DNA of 64,000 nucleotides from Exilispira sp964581895 (GTDB lineage: Bacteria; Spirochaetota; JAAYUW01). Positions within the stretch are counted from its first letter, which is position 1; every line of letters begins with the position of its first letter. The notes beneath the pieces are model-generated. The model was given only the letters and a program-made list of their open reading frames with translations, had not been told where the DNA came from and did not search any database. Where the stretch lies: contig CAZOPR010000001.1 in assembly GCA_964581895.1 (NCBI GenBank), forward strand, positions 554,782-618,781. Direction: 5' to 3'. The translations under genes and the position numbers were made by a program. Positions 39,822 through 49,109 of this stretch are shown piece after piece.

Positions 39822-41933
39822 TTAACCAGAAAGTAAAAAAACTTCTGTTACATTCTCAATATCTTTTAAATAATTTCTTAAATATAAATTTTCTTCCGTT
39901 TGCAATAATGGGTCTTTTTCAACAATTTGTTTCGCATCTTCAAAAGCATACTTAAAAATATTATGGTCTTTTACAAAATCTGCTAATTTAAAATTTATTT
40001 CTCCAGATTGTTTGGTTCCAAATACTTCTCCAGGTCCCCTTAATTTTAAGTCAAACTCTGCTATTTCAAAACCATCTGTTGTTTCACATAATTTATTAAC
40101 CCTTTTTCTTGCAATATCAGATATATTTTTAGGGCAGGTTAAAATACATATAGATGGTTTATCATTCCTCCCTACTCTACCTCTTAACTGATGCAATGTG
40201 GACAAACCAAATCTTTGAGACTCTTCTATAACTATAAAAGTTGAGTGTGGTATATCTATTCCTACTGCAATTATTGTTGTTGAAACAAGTATTTGAAATT
40301 TTTTTTCCTTAAAATCATTCATAATTTTATCTATTTCATCATCTTTCATCTGCCCATGAATTAACTCGACCTTGTATTTATTAAATAATCCTTTTATCTT
40401 TTCGAACATTTCCTTGGCAGATTTTAATTCTAATTCATTATCTTCTTCTATCACGGGGTATACAAAAAAACCAGAGTTACCTATTGATAACTCTTTTTCT
40501 ATCAATTCAACCAATTTATTGGATTCATAATCAAAGAAAAAGTATGTTTTAACCTGCTTTCTATTTTTAGGTAACTGCTTAATTGTTATAATATTTAAAT
40601 CCCCATATAAAGTAAGATACACGGTTCTTGGTATAGGGGTTGCAGAGAGAACTAAAAGATCTACATCTTTTCCTTTCTGTCTAAGCTTTAACCTCTGATT
40701 AACTCCAAATTGCTGTTGTTCATCAATTATGGCTATTTTAAGATTATTAAATTTAACATTGTCAGTAATAATAGAGTGAGTTCCAAATATTACCTTTATT
40801 TTGCCAGATTCAAGATCATGATATATTTTCTCTTTTTCAGATTTTTTAAGCGATGAAGATAAAAAAGATGATTTTATTTCGGGACATAGTTTTAAGAAGT
40901 TATTATAATGTTGTTTCGCCAATATTTCAGTCGGAGCCATAAAAGCAGCTTGATAACCTGCTTCAATGTAATTTAGTAAAAATGAAAAAGAAACAATTGT
41001 TTTACCAGAACCCACATCGCCATGAATCAAAGTATTTATAAGGTATTTATTTTTATATTCAAGATTCAACTCCTCTATTGCCTTTAACTGATCTTCTGTC
41101 AAAATAAATGGTAGTTTCTCAATGAATTCTTTTTGTAACTTACCACTAATGTTATTTCTTGGTTCTACTTTATCTTTATATTTTTTCTTAAATAAAGATA
41201 TTTTTACCATATAAATAAAAAATTCATAATAAGCATAGATCCTTCTTGCTTTTTCAAATAATTCAAGATTTTTTGGAAAGTGCAAAGTATAAACTATTTC
41301 ATAAAAAGGTGGAAATTTATATTTTTCTATCAGAGAAAAAGGTAAAATTTCATGTAAAATTTCTTTATATTGAAGAAGTGCAGATTTTATAAATCTTGCC
41401 AGAATAAAAGTGGTTAAACCTTTTGTTAATCTATAGTTTGGAAAAAAATCAAATTCTTCTGCGACTTTTTCAGATATTATTTTGAATGAAGATGAAACGA
41501 AATGGGAGCTATACATCTTTCGTTTAAATTTTCCAAAAACATAAATATTAGAGCCAGCTATGGCATATTGTTCATAAAAATTCCTATTAAAACATAAAAG
41601 TTCAATAAAATTATTTTCAGAATCCTGGCAGAAAATTGTTAAGATGCTTCCATTTCTACCTTTATATTCTTTATTAACTACTTTTAACAACACTAACTGA
41701 TTTTGATCTATTTCATCAATCACCTTATTGTTTGTCTTAAAATCGAAAAATTTTTTAGGAAAATATGTTATTAAATCCCAGATGGTATATATAGATAGCC
41801 TTTCAAGAAGTTTTGCTGAATCTTCGCCAATTCCTTTTACACTTAAAACTGAATCATTAAGATTAGGTTTTTTCTTCAACTCTTTTGAAATTGAATTGGA
41901 TTTTATATTTGATAGTGATTCATTTATTTCCAT
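39822..41933 (-). CDS. recG: ATP-dependent DNA helicase RecG
   Basis: A 703-residue branch-migration helicase that processes stalled forks. The N-terminal wedge (SVKGIGEDSAKLLERL, WDLITYFPKKFFDF) is followed by helicase motifs: Walker A HGDVGSGKT near residue 304, the PTEILAKQH motif Ia, box II IIDEQQQFGVNQR (the usual DEQHRFGV carries two changes), SATPIPRT, and the family-specific QLRGRVGRNDK and GPGEVFGTKQSG. It lies 19 nt after the SPOR-like gene and ends 56 nt before the LysM lipoprotein gene. Confidence 0.96.
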   Translation of the reverse strand: MEINESLSNIKSNSISKELKKKPNLNDSVLSVKGIGEDSAKLLERLSIYTIWDLITYFPKKFFDFKTNNKVIDEIDQNQLVLLKVVNKEYKGRNGSILTIFCQDSENNFIELLCFNRNFYEQYAIAGSNIYVFGKFKRKMYSSHFVSSSFKIISEKVAEEFDFFPNYRLTKGLTTFILARFIKSALLQYKEILHEILPFSLIEKYKFPPFYEIVYTLHFPKNLELFEKARRIYAYYEFFIYMVKISLFKKKYKDKVEPRNNISGKLQKEFIEKLPFILTEDQLKAIEELNLEYKNKYLINTLIHGDVGSGKTIVSFSFLLNYIEAGYQAAFMAPTEILAKQHYNNFLKLCPEIKSSFLSSSLKKSEKEKIYHDLESGKIKVIFGTHSIITDNVKFNNLKIAIIDEQQQFGVNQRLKLRQKGKDVDLLVLSATPIPRTVYLTLYGDLNIITIKQLPKNRKQVKTYFFFDYESNKLVELIEKELSIGNSGFFVYPVIEEDNELELKSAKEMFEKIKGLFNKYKVELIHGQMKDDEIDKIMNDFKEKKFQILVSTTIIAVGIDIPHSTFIVIEESQRFGLSTLHQLRGRVGRNDKPSICILTCPKNISDIARKRVNKLCETTDGFEIAEFDLKLRGPGEVFGTKQSGEINFKLADFVKDHNIFKYAFEDAKQIVEKDPLLQTEENLYLRNYLKDIENVTEVFLLSG

Positions 41934-41952
41934 ATCTTACTCTACAAAAAAA

Positions 41953-43014
41953 TTAATAAGAATAATCAACAAAGTTAAGTTGCCCACTAAAACCAGCCTT
42001 TGTAATTTTAAGTAAAATATCCTGAGCGTCTGCCTTAAAATGATAATATCCAATATATATCTGGTAAATCGTTTCATTTATACTTTTATAAAAGAGATCG
42101 ACACCAATTTTTTTAAATGATTCCTGAATCTCTTTTATTTTCTGAATATCTGAGCTATAACCAATTAAAATATAGTAGTAATTTCTTGTATATTCTTTTA
42201 TTATGATTTTTTCAGGTATATAACTTGTTTTTACTGATGAGTATTTTTTTATCTCATCCTTTTCATTTTCATCTAATGTTATAAAAATCTTTTTATTTAT
42301 AAGAATATTAGCATAATATGGTTTTTCGTCTCTACTACCAATCTTATAAAGTTCATATATAAAAGAATCGTAATAATTTGATTCAGAAAACATGTTTATT
42401 CCACAAAGAAAAGTTTTCTTTGCCAAAATTAAGTTTTTTTCTTTTAATAATAATGCTTTAAGTAAAATGCAGTAAGAAAGAAGCTGATAATTATTCGCGT
42501 TTTTAAGGTGTTCTTCTAATTTTTCACCTAAAAGATCAAATTTTTTTTGTTGATAAAGGTTTTTTAAGTAAATTATTTCAACTTCCCATCTTCTATTCTT
42601 TATAGAAAAATTATCAAGATAATATAGATACCATTGTTCAATCTGTAAAAAATTATTATGTAATAGGTATATTGATAAAATCTTTATAAGAGATGATTCT
42701 CTCCAGATAGAATAAGGATAGTATAGTATTACTTTTTTTAAATTTATTATATTTTGAAAATAATCCTGCTCCACAAAAGAAAGATAATAAAGAACATCTG
42801 CTACAAAACTTGAATCTGGATATTTTTTTATAAAAGCATATCCAGCATCTTTTGCTTTTAAGGAGTTCTGAATAACAAGATTTAAAAAAAGTTTAAATTC
42901 TGTTTCATCTGATGTTTGTGTATTTATATTTTCATCAAATAACAGCAGTAAACCAATAAGTAAAAAAGAAAAAACTAGTATTAAATTAAAATATTTTTTT
43001 ATTTTTAGTTTCAT
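41953..43014 (-). CDS. Exported TPR protein with SPOR-like C-terminus
   Basis: A 353-residue protein with an N-terminal signal or anchor helix (about 9-27), TPR-like helices in the middle, and an alpha/beta C-terminal segment (about 275-350: NYYYILIGYSSDIQKIKEIQE...YQIYIGYYHFKADAQDILLKI) that has the spacing and glycine-tyrosine pattern of a SPOR domain. SPOR domains bind denuded septal peptidoglycan, so a role in division or cell-wall remodelling is plausible. It lies between miaB and recG. Confidence 0.65.
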   Translation of the reverse strand: MKLKIKKYFNLILVFSFLLIGLLLLFDENINTQTSDETEFKLFLNLVIQNSLKAKDAGYAFIKKYPDSSFVADVLYYLSFVEQDYFQNIINLKKVILYYPYSIWRESSLIKILSIYLLHNNFLQIEQWYLYYLDNFSIKNRRWEVEIIYLKNLYQQKKFDLLGEKLEEHLKNANNYQLLSYCILLKALLLKEKNLILAKKTFLCGINMFSESNYYDSFIYELYKIGSRDEKPYYANILINKKIFITLDENEKDEIKKYSSVKTSYIPEKIIIKEYTRNYYYILIGYSSDIQKIKEIQESFKKIGVDLFYKSINETIYQIYIGYYHFKADAQDILLKITKAGFSGQLNFVDYSY

Positions 43015-43083
43015 TATCTATTTATTTGAAATTATTTTAGGTTAAATTTATTTAATTTCAACAAAGTATCTCAATAAAGTATC

Positions 43084-44388
43084 CTAAGCAATTAAAGTGT
43101 TGCCTTTTATTGATTTTATATGAGCATCAAATATGGCACCAGGCTTTTGATCTGAATCAATTACTCCAAAAAAGCCATCAAAAGTCTTAAAAAGCTTTTT
43201 ATCTTTATCATTTTTACTTTCTTCTAGTATGATAGCTTTTTTAATTTTTCCTATTTGATTCAGTCGAATCTGCCTTCCTATCTCCTCTTTTATCTCGATA
43301 AGTTTTGAAAGTCTAAGTAACTTAATATCTTCAGCAATATTATCTGGATATTTTATAACCTTTAACTTTCTTTCAGAATATCTATATGTAAATATATCAA
43401 GATATCTAACATTTCTAACAACATCTAATGTCTGATTGAAATCCTCTTCAGTCTCATCTGGAAATCCAACAATTATATCTGTAGAAAATTGAATATTACT
43501 GTTTTTACTTTTTAATTTTTCTACTATTGATAGATATTTTTCAATATTATATTTTCTATTCATTTTACTTAAAATCGCATTTGAACCAGATTGCAAAGGA
43601 AGATGAACTATTTTTGAGATTTTAGGATTAAAAGAGACAGCTTCAATCAGATCATCCGAAAAATCCTTCGGATGAGATGATAAAAACGAAACAAGCTCTA
43701 TACCATTTATTTTTGTAATTTCATTTAAAAGTTCGCTAAATGTGCAAGTTCCAATATCAATACCGTAAGCATTGACATTTTGTCCAAGAAGGACTATCTC
43801 TTTAACTCCAATATCTGCAAGATGTTTGACATCTTCCAATATATCTTCCCTTTTTCGAGATACTTCTTTACCTCTAAGATATGGAACTATGCAATAAGAA
43901 CAAAAATTTGAGCAACCATGTATTATAGTTACAAAAGATTTAAATGGATGAGCTGGATCTATATATGAATCAAGAAAATCAATTTTATTTTTTGAACTTG
44001 ATGTTAAATCAAAATATCTATCAAAATCTGCTTCATCATTGTCTTTTAATGAATTCAAATAATTTAGTACATGTTGATGGTTTATTGTTCCTATAACAAG
44101 ATCTGCCAATTTTTTATCAATAAAATAGTCATACTCCTGTTCTGAAAGACAACCTAAAATTATTATTTTTAGTTCTGGTTTTTCTTTTTTTAAGAATTTG
44201 AAATAATGCAGTCTTCCGATAGCTCTTTGCTCTGCCGTATATCTTACACTACAGGTAAATATTAAAATGATATCTGCTTCTTTTATCTCATTTACTGTTA
44301 TATAATTATTTTTTTCAAGAAAATTTTGTAATGAATAAGCCTGGGATTTATTCATTTCGCAACCGTAAATTTCATAGTATAATTTCAT
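43084..44388 (-). CDS. miaB: tRNA-2-methylthio-N6-dimethylallyladenosine synthase
   Basis: A 434-residue radical-SAM methylthiotransferase acting on A37 of tRNAs. The N-terminal UPF0004 domain has its three cluster cysteines (YYEIYGCEMN, FTCSVR, LGCLSE), the radical-SAM motif CSNFCSYC is near residue 158, and LLGQNVNAYG distinguishes MiaB from RimO. A C-terminal TRAM domain follows. GAGGAG lies 12 nt upstream of ATG 44388, and a nearer ATG (44398) opens only an 8-codon frame that stops, so SD spacing is unusual. Confidence 0.95.
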   Translation of the reverse strand: MKLYYEIYGCEMNKSQAYSLQNFLEKNNYITVNEIKEADIILIFTCSVRYTAEQRAIGRLHYFKFLKKEKPELKIIILGCLSEQEYDYFIDKKLADLVIGTINHQHVLNYLNSLKDNDEADFDRYFDLTSSSKNKIDFLDSYIDPAHPFKSFVTIIHGCSNFCSYCIVPYLRGKEVSRKREDILEDVKHLADIGVKEIVLLGQNVNAYGIDIGTCTFSELLNEITKINGIELVSFLSSHPKDFSDDLIEAVSFNPKISKIVHLPLQSGSNAILSKMNRKYNIEKYLSIVEKLKSKNSNIQFSTDIIVGFPDETEEDFNQTLDVVRNVRYLDIFTYRYSERKLKVIKYPDNIAEDIKLLRLSKLIEIKEEIGRQIRLNQIGKIKKAIILEESKNDKDKKLFKTFDGFFGVIDSDQKPGAIFDAHIKSIKGNTLIA

Positions 44389-44534
44389 TTAATTTCATAG
44401 CTCCTCAACTAAGAAAGTGCAACAACAAAAAAATATTTGTCAATACTACTTATTTTTATCAAATAATTTGACTTAATAGAAAAATATGTTACAAACTTAT
44501 AAAGAAAGTAAAAAATTATTGAAGGTTACCTTAT

Positions 44535-45479
44535 ATGAGTAGGTTTGTTATTTTAAAAGGTAGAACAAGATCTGAAAATATGAACTTCTATGGAGTCTTT
44601 TTAATAATCATTGACTCCGAGCTCAAAATAATGGAAAAATGTGATGTCATAGTCTCAAGAATTCCAACTTTCTATAACTCTTCTATCAGCCGTTCATGGC
44701 AGGAAGTTTACAAAGAGATTTTACAACTATCATTTGAAGGTAAAAATAATGTTACCTATTCGAAATCAATTATTGCTGGTATAGAAAAATTATTCTTAAA
44801 TGAAGATGTTACTTATCTTATTGAACTTATAAATAATGATTTTGAAAAATTTCAGACTCTTTTACTGGAAAATATAAATAGAACATTTGGAAATGGAGAC
44901 TGCAAAGCAGAAATTATTAAATATTTTGAAGATAGTCTAGAAATGCAAAACCAATCAACAATGACGATAAATCCTGAAGCACTTTTACAGACCGCTGAAG
45001 AGACAGTTGATTTTGATATCCCACCAGGAGTAAACCTTATCCCTCTTAAACCAGCTTTAGCTCCAGTATCTGGTAAGCCTATATATGAAATTGTCCCTCA
45101 AGATTTAATATATGTTTATATTGATCCGAATTTTGATCGCTATAAAGATTATTTAAACTATTTTAATTCACTTGTAGAAGATAAAGTTGTCCCTATTAAA
45201 GGTGAAGTATTAGAAGTTCGTATAGACTTAAATAACAATTATATATTACTTATCAAGCTCGATGAAAACACATATGGGAAATTAATAGAAGAAGAAAAAG
45301 TAAAGGTAAAAATGTACACTGAGCAGGTTATGACTTTTGATGCTGCTAAAGTTCAAGCAAAATCTGAAAATACCAAGAAACAAAAAAAAGCTTCAAAAGC
45401 TCAGACATCATTGATATATATTTTACTAGGCATAGTAGGATTTTTATTTATAGTATTTATTTTATCTTTATTCCTCTAA
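44535..45479 (+). CDS. Tail-anchored membrane protein of unknown function
   Basis: A 314-residue protein I do not recognise. It has a soluble alpha/beta N-terminal part (about 1-145), a proline-rich middle (VDFDIPPGVNLIPLKPALAPV), a second domain (about 190-265), a Lys/Gln-rich stretch and a single C-terminal membrane helix (about 290-314), so it should be anchored by its tail with the bulk in the cytoplasm. It is the only plus-strand gene between 1715 and 57124. GAAGGT precedes ATG 44535. It ends before a bidirectional terminator and is transcribed alone. Confidence 0.7.
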   Translation: MSRFVILKGRTRSENMNFYGVFLIIIDSELKIMEKCDVIVSRIPTFYNSSISRSWQEVYKEILQLSFEGKNNVTYSKSIIAGIEKLFLNEDVTYLIELINNDFEKFQTLLLENINRTFGNGDCKAEIIKYFEDSLEMQNQSTMTINPEALLQTAEETVDFDIPPGVNLIPLKPALAPVSGKPIYEIVPQDLIYVYIDPNFDRYKDYLNYFNSLVEDKVVPIKGEVLEVRIDLNNNYILLIKLDENTYGKLIEEEKVKVKMYTEQVMTFDAAKVQAKSENTKKQKKASKAQTSLIYILLGIVGFLFIVFILSLFL

Positions 45480-45661
45480 TTTTTTCTCTAAAATCCTTTT
45501 TATTACTTATTTTTTCTATCTATCATATCTTGATAATTCTTTTTGATTTTATAAAACTTTGTTTTTATCCTAATCTTTATAATGCTTTTGTTACATTAAA
45601 TTGAACTTTTTAGTATACCTGTTTTTTAATTCATTTTCTTTTTATATTTTTATTTTTTTAT

Positions 45662-45697
45662 AAAAAAAGCTGCCATGAAAATGGCAGCCTTTTTTAT
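45662..45697. terminator. Bidirectional intrinsic terminator
   Basis: An eight-base-pair GC-containing stem, GCTGCCAT (45669-45676) and ATGGCAGC (45681-45688) with a GAAA tetraloop, is flanked by an A run on the left and a T run on the right. It can therefore stop transcription of the plus-strand gene ending at 45479 and of the minus-strand redox operon ending at 45716. Confidence 0.92.
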
Positions 45698-45715
45698 AAA
45701 AAAATTTAAGAAAAA

Positions 45716-47590
45716 CTAAATTTCATAGTAATCTTCATGTTCTTTATGTTCACTTTCTTTAGAAGCTTCTACTGGTTTTTCCTTTTTTACACCAGTTTTC
45801 TTACTTATAGCATCAAAAGGACAAACTTCAAAACAGGTTCCACATTTTACGCAATCTTTTTGTGTAATTTCAAATGGTGTTTTTCGAATTTCACCAGTAA
45901 TGCAGTTTGAAGGGCATTTTTTAGCACAAAGACCGCATTTTTTACAGATTTCAGGGTCAATTTCATAGTATATCAAATCTTTACAAACTTTTGCTTCACA
46001 GATACCATAAAGGATATGGTCTTCATACTCTTTTCTAAAATGCTTCAATGTAGATAAAACAGGATTTGGGGCTGTTTGTCCAAGACCACAAAGGGCGGTT
46101 CTTCTGATGTCTTCGCCTAATTTCTGCAAGGTATCTAAATCTTCCATTGTACCTTCGCCCTTTGTAATCTTATCTAAAATATTGTACATCTGTTTTGTTC
46201 CGACTCTACATGGGGTACATTTACCACAAGATTCAAATGAAGTAAACTCAAGGAAGAATTTAGCTGTATTAACCATACAGTTGTCTTCATCCATTACTAT
46301 ACAACCACCAGAACCCATCATAGCACCAAGAGCAGTTAATGATTCGTAATCTATCGGAGTATCGAGATAATCTGCTTTGATACAACCACCAGATGGTCCG
46401 CCAAACTGAACTGCTTTGAATTTTTTATTATTTGGAATTCCACCACCTATTTCATATACAAGTTCTCTGATAGTTGTTCCCATAGGAACTTCAGCAAGTC
46501 CAGAATTCTTAATCTTTCCAGAAAGTGCAAATACCTTTGTGCCTTTAGATTTTTCAGTACCAATGCTTGCAAACCATTTTGCACCATTTAAGATAATATG
46601 TCTTATATTAGCAAAAGTTTCAACATTATTTATTACTGTTGGTTTTCCCCAAAGACCTTTCTGAGCAGGGAAAGGAGGTTTTGGAACAGGAGTTCCTCTA
46701 AATCCTTCTATGGAGCGAAGTAGTGCTGTTTCTTCACCACAGACAAAAGCACCTGCTCCCATCCTTATCTCAAGGTCAAAAGCAAAATCTGTTCCAAAAA
46801 TATTTTCACCAAGCAAACCTTCATTTCTTGCCTGTTTTATCGCAAAATCAAGTCTTTTTATTGCAAGAGGATACTCTGCTCTAACATAGACATAACCTTT
46901 TTTTGCACCAATAGCATAAGCACAAATTGCCATACCTTCAATGACAGAATGTGGATCACCTTCAAGAACAGATCTATCCATAAAAGCACCTGGATCACCT
47001 TCATCAGCATTACATACAACATATTTTACAGGTTCTTTTTCAGCAGCAGTAAGTTTCCATTTTAATCCAGTAGGGAATCCACCACCGCCTCTTCCTCTTA
47101 AGCCAGAATCTAAGATTTCTGCTATAACTTGATCTGGTTTCATTTCAGTAAGAACCTTACCAAGAGCCATATAACCATCTGTCGCAATATATTCTTCCAA
47201 AGATTCTGGATTTATAACGCCACAGTTTTTAAGTACAATCTTCTGCTGTTTTTTGAAAAATTCAACTTCTTTATTTGTTTCAAGAATTTTTTGAGTATCT
47301 GATGTTTGATAAAGAAGTCTTTTAACAACTCTACCTTTTAAGAAGTGCTGTTCGACAATTTCAGCGACATCTTCTTTTTTAACTTTTTTATAAAAAGTCC
47401 CTTCTGGATATACCAAAACTACAGGACCCATTTCGCAAGGACCCATACATCCAGTTTCTATAATCTTAACTTCATTTTCAAGGTTATGAAGTTTTATTTG
47501 ATTTATCATCTCATCCTTAACATCTTTTGAATGAGCCGATAAGCAGGCAGCACCAGAACAAACCAATACATTCAATCTAGTTGTAATCAT
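45716..47590 (-). CDS. NADH-binding iron-sulfur flavoprotein, NuoF/HydB/HndC type
   Basis: A 624-residue subunit of hydrogenase- or complex I-related enzymes. The N-terminal thioredoxin-like domain holds a [2Fe-2S] site (VCSGAAC and TGCMGPC). The NuoF core binds NAD(H) and FMN (GLRGRGGGGFPTGLKW, NADEGDPGAFMDR, GAGAFVCGEETALL) and a [4Fe-4S] cluster (SCGKCTPCRVG). Two C-terminal ferredoxin motifs follow (CKKCGLCAKKCPSNC, CVKCGTCFEVCP). This layout fits HydB of bifurcating [FeFe]-hydrogenases and HndC. No HydA-type catalytic subunit is encoded beside it. It is the last gene before the terminator. Confidence 0.93.
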   Translation of the reverse strand: MITTRLNVLVCSGAACLSAHSKDVKDEMINQIKLHNLENEVKIIETGCMGPCEMGPVVLVYPEGTFYKKVKKEDVAEIVEQHFLKGRVVKRLLYQTSDTQKILETNKEVEFFKKQQKIVLKNCGVINPESLEEYIATDGYMALGKVLTEMKPDQVIAEILDSGLRGRGGGGFPTGLKWKLTAAEKEPVKYVVCNADEGDPGAFMDRSVLEGDPHSVIEGMAICAYAIGAKKGYVYVRAEYPLAIKRLDFAIKQARNEGLLGENIFGTDFAFDLEIRMGAGAFVCGEETALLRSIEGFRGTPVPKPPFPAQKGLWGKPTVINNVETFANIRHIILNGAKWFASIGTEKSKGTKVFALSGKIKNSGLAEVPMGTTIRELVYEIGGGIPNNKKFKAVQFGGPSGGCIKADYLDTPIDYESLTALGAMMGSGGCIVMDEDNCMVNTAKFFLEFTSFESCGKCTPCRVGTKQMYNILDKITKGEGTMEDLDTLQKLGEDIRRTALCGLGQTAPNPVLSTLKHFRKEYEDHILYGICEAKVCKDLIYYEIDPEICKKCGLCAKKCPSNCITGEIRKTPFEITQKDCVKCGTCFEVCPFDAISKKTGVKKEKPVEASKESEHKEHEDYYEI

Positions 47591-47618
47591 ATATCCTACC
47601 TTAATATAAATTTGTCAT

Positions 47619-47978
47619 CTATTTTGTAATTGTGTATTGTACTAAGACTTTACCACCAATAATATGTTCTTTTACTATCTGTTTTGCAATATCAACAGTA
47701 ACATTACCATAGATAACCTTATCTTTTCCTTCTTCTTCAACTTCAACGATAGGTTCAGCAGAAGAAAAGCCTTTTTCTCCAGTCTGAGTTACTATAACAT
47801 CTGTAAGATTATTTTTAGTTATTTCTTCAACTAAAGTTTTTAGTATTTCTCTTGCGCCAGCAGCAATACCGGAAGTTCCCATTCCGACAATTAATTTGAT
47901 TTTTGCATTCTTATTTCTAAGAGCCAAATCCTGTTGTGCTTTTTCTCTGATTTTCTTCAATTCTTCAAGTGATTTCAT
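47619..47978 (-). CDS. HndB-like thioredoxin-fold subunit without cysteines
   Basis: A 119-residue protein with the start KSLEELKKIREKAQ and core GMGTSGIAAGAREIL of HndB-type subunits, which normally carry four cysteines for a [2Fe-2S] cluster. From memory of the family, the positions usually occupied by cysteine are serine or glutamate here (GMGTSG, QTGEKGFSS), and the whole protein contains no cysteine, so it cannot bind that cluster. It may be structural. ATG 47978 has GGAGG upstream. It lies between the ATPase and NuoF-like genes. Confidence 0.85.
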   Translation of the reverse strand: MKSLEELKKIREKAQQDLALRNKNAKIKLIVGMGTSGIAAGAREILKTLVEEITKNNLTDVIVTQTGEKGFSSAEPIVEVEEEGKDKVIYGNVTVDIAKQIVKEHIIGGKVLVQYTITK

Positions 47979-48019
47979 GTTTCCTCCATTTTTTTATATA
48001 CTATCAATCTTTATTTTTT

Positions 48020-48586
48020 TCAATAAACTTTCTTAGGGTTTAAACCTATTTCTAAAATCCCTTCTTCAATATTTTTAGTAATAAACTGATAAACATCAGG
48101 ATATGTAAATGGTATATCCCCTATAGTCTCTTTAACTTTTTCTGTAGAAAAGTCAAAAACCTTTCCATTATTATCTATTTTTATATAAAAATCAATATTC
48201 TGATGGGCAATAATTATACCCAAAATAGTGTTATATATATCCCCTAAAGGTGGTCTGTCTATATTATCAAGCTTAAAAGTTGCAGTAATCTCTGTAAACT
48301 CACCTTTTTTGGAATCTATATCAAAAGAACCGTCGCTTTGCAATGCTGAAAACTTGAAAAGTGGTATACCAAGCCCTACTTTTACCTTCCTCTCTTTTTT
48401 TGAGGTAAAAAAAGGGGATTCTATCTGCTCCAAAAGTTCTTTGTCTATCCCTTTGCCATTATCCCTTATCTTGATAGTTAAAAGATTATCTTTTTCGCTT
48501 CGGTATATTTCAATATTGACTTTTGTAGCTTTCGCAGCAACAGAATTTTCAACAATATCAAGTATATGCAAAGAAAGTTCTTCCAA
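48020..48586 (-). CDS. GHKL-type ATP-binding protein, TTG start
   Basis: A 188-residue protein with a histidine-kinase-like ATPase fold: N-box HILDIVENSVAAKA, G1 box IRDNGKGID and G2 box GLGIPLFK, but no histidine phosphotransfer segment, so it is not a sensor kinase. Similar small ATPases accompany NuoE/HndA genes in hydrogenase clusters; an anti-sigma-like or assembly role is possible but unproved. TTG 48586 is preferred because GGAGG lies four bases upstream, inside the last codons of the NuoE-like gene, and no ATG precedes the N-box. Confidence 0.82.
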   Translation of the reverse strand: MEELSLHILDIVENSVAAKATKVNIEIYRSEKDNLLTIKIRDNGKGIDKELLEQIESPFFTSKKERKVKVGLGIPLFKFSALQSDGSFDIDSKKGEFTEITATFKLDNIDRPPLGDIYNTILGIIIAHQNIDFYIKIDNNGKVFDFSTEKVKETIGDIPFTYPDVYQFITKNIEEGILEIGLNPKKVY

Positions 48587-49063
48587 CTAACCTCCGAATT
48601 GTTTTAAGATTTGTTCGATTTTCTTTTTATCAACATTACCAAAAACTTCTTCATTGACCATAACTGCGGGAGCTAAACCACACGCACCAAAACATCTTGC
48701 TGAAGAAAGGGTGAATTTTTTATCTTCTGTTGTTTCACCCATTTTTATACCCAAAGCATCTTCAAAATCATTTACAACTCTTTCTGCACCTTTAACATAG
48801 CAAGCTGTTCCAAGACATACATTTATAACATTTTTCCCTTTTGGTTTCATAGAGAAAAAGTTATAAAAAGTAACAACACCATAGACCTGTGAAAAAGGAA
48901 GATTTAGGTGATAAGCGATGAATTTTTGAACTTCTATTGGAAGATAACCAAAAATTTCCTGTGCCTTATGAAGCACACCTATTAATACACCTTGATTGCC
49001 TTTGACCTTTTCGATATACTCTTTGAGTTCATCATAACTTTTGTGATTTTCTGTAGGATTCAT
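48587..49063 (-). CDS. [2Fe-2S] subunit, NuoE/HydC/HndA type
   Basis: A 158-residue thioredoxin-fold electron-transfer subunit with the four cluster cysteines CLGTAC and ARCFGAC in the standard spacing, and the helical N-terminal part (LIGVLHKAQEIFGYLP, VYGVVTFYNFFSMKPKGK). It passes electrons between NAD(H)-binding NuoF-type partners and other clusters. AGGAG precedes ATG 49063 by eight bases. It is the first gene of the redox operon. Confidence 0.94.
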   Translation of the reverse strand: MNPTENHKSYDELKEYIEKVKGNQGVLIGVLHKAQEIFGYLPIEVQKFIAYHLNLPFSQVYGVVTFYNFFSMKPKGKNVINVCLGTACYVKGAERVVNDFEDALGIKMGETTEDKKFTLSSARCFGACGLAPAVMVNEEVFGNVDKKKIEQILKQFGG

Positions 49064-49109
49064 CTTATTAACTCCTGATAGTAAAAAAGCTTTTTCAAGT
49101 AATTAGTAA

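Noticed and set aside
44438..44443. TTGACA box as miaB promoter
   Set aside because: No acceptable -10 occurs 15-19 bases downstream, and the position would leave almost no room before the SD.
48020..48586. Sensor histidine kinase
   Set aside because: There is an ATP-binding fold but no dimerisation/His phospho-acceptor region and no sensor part.
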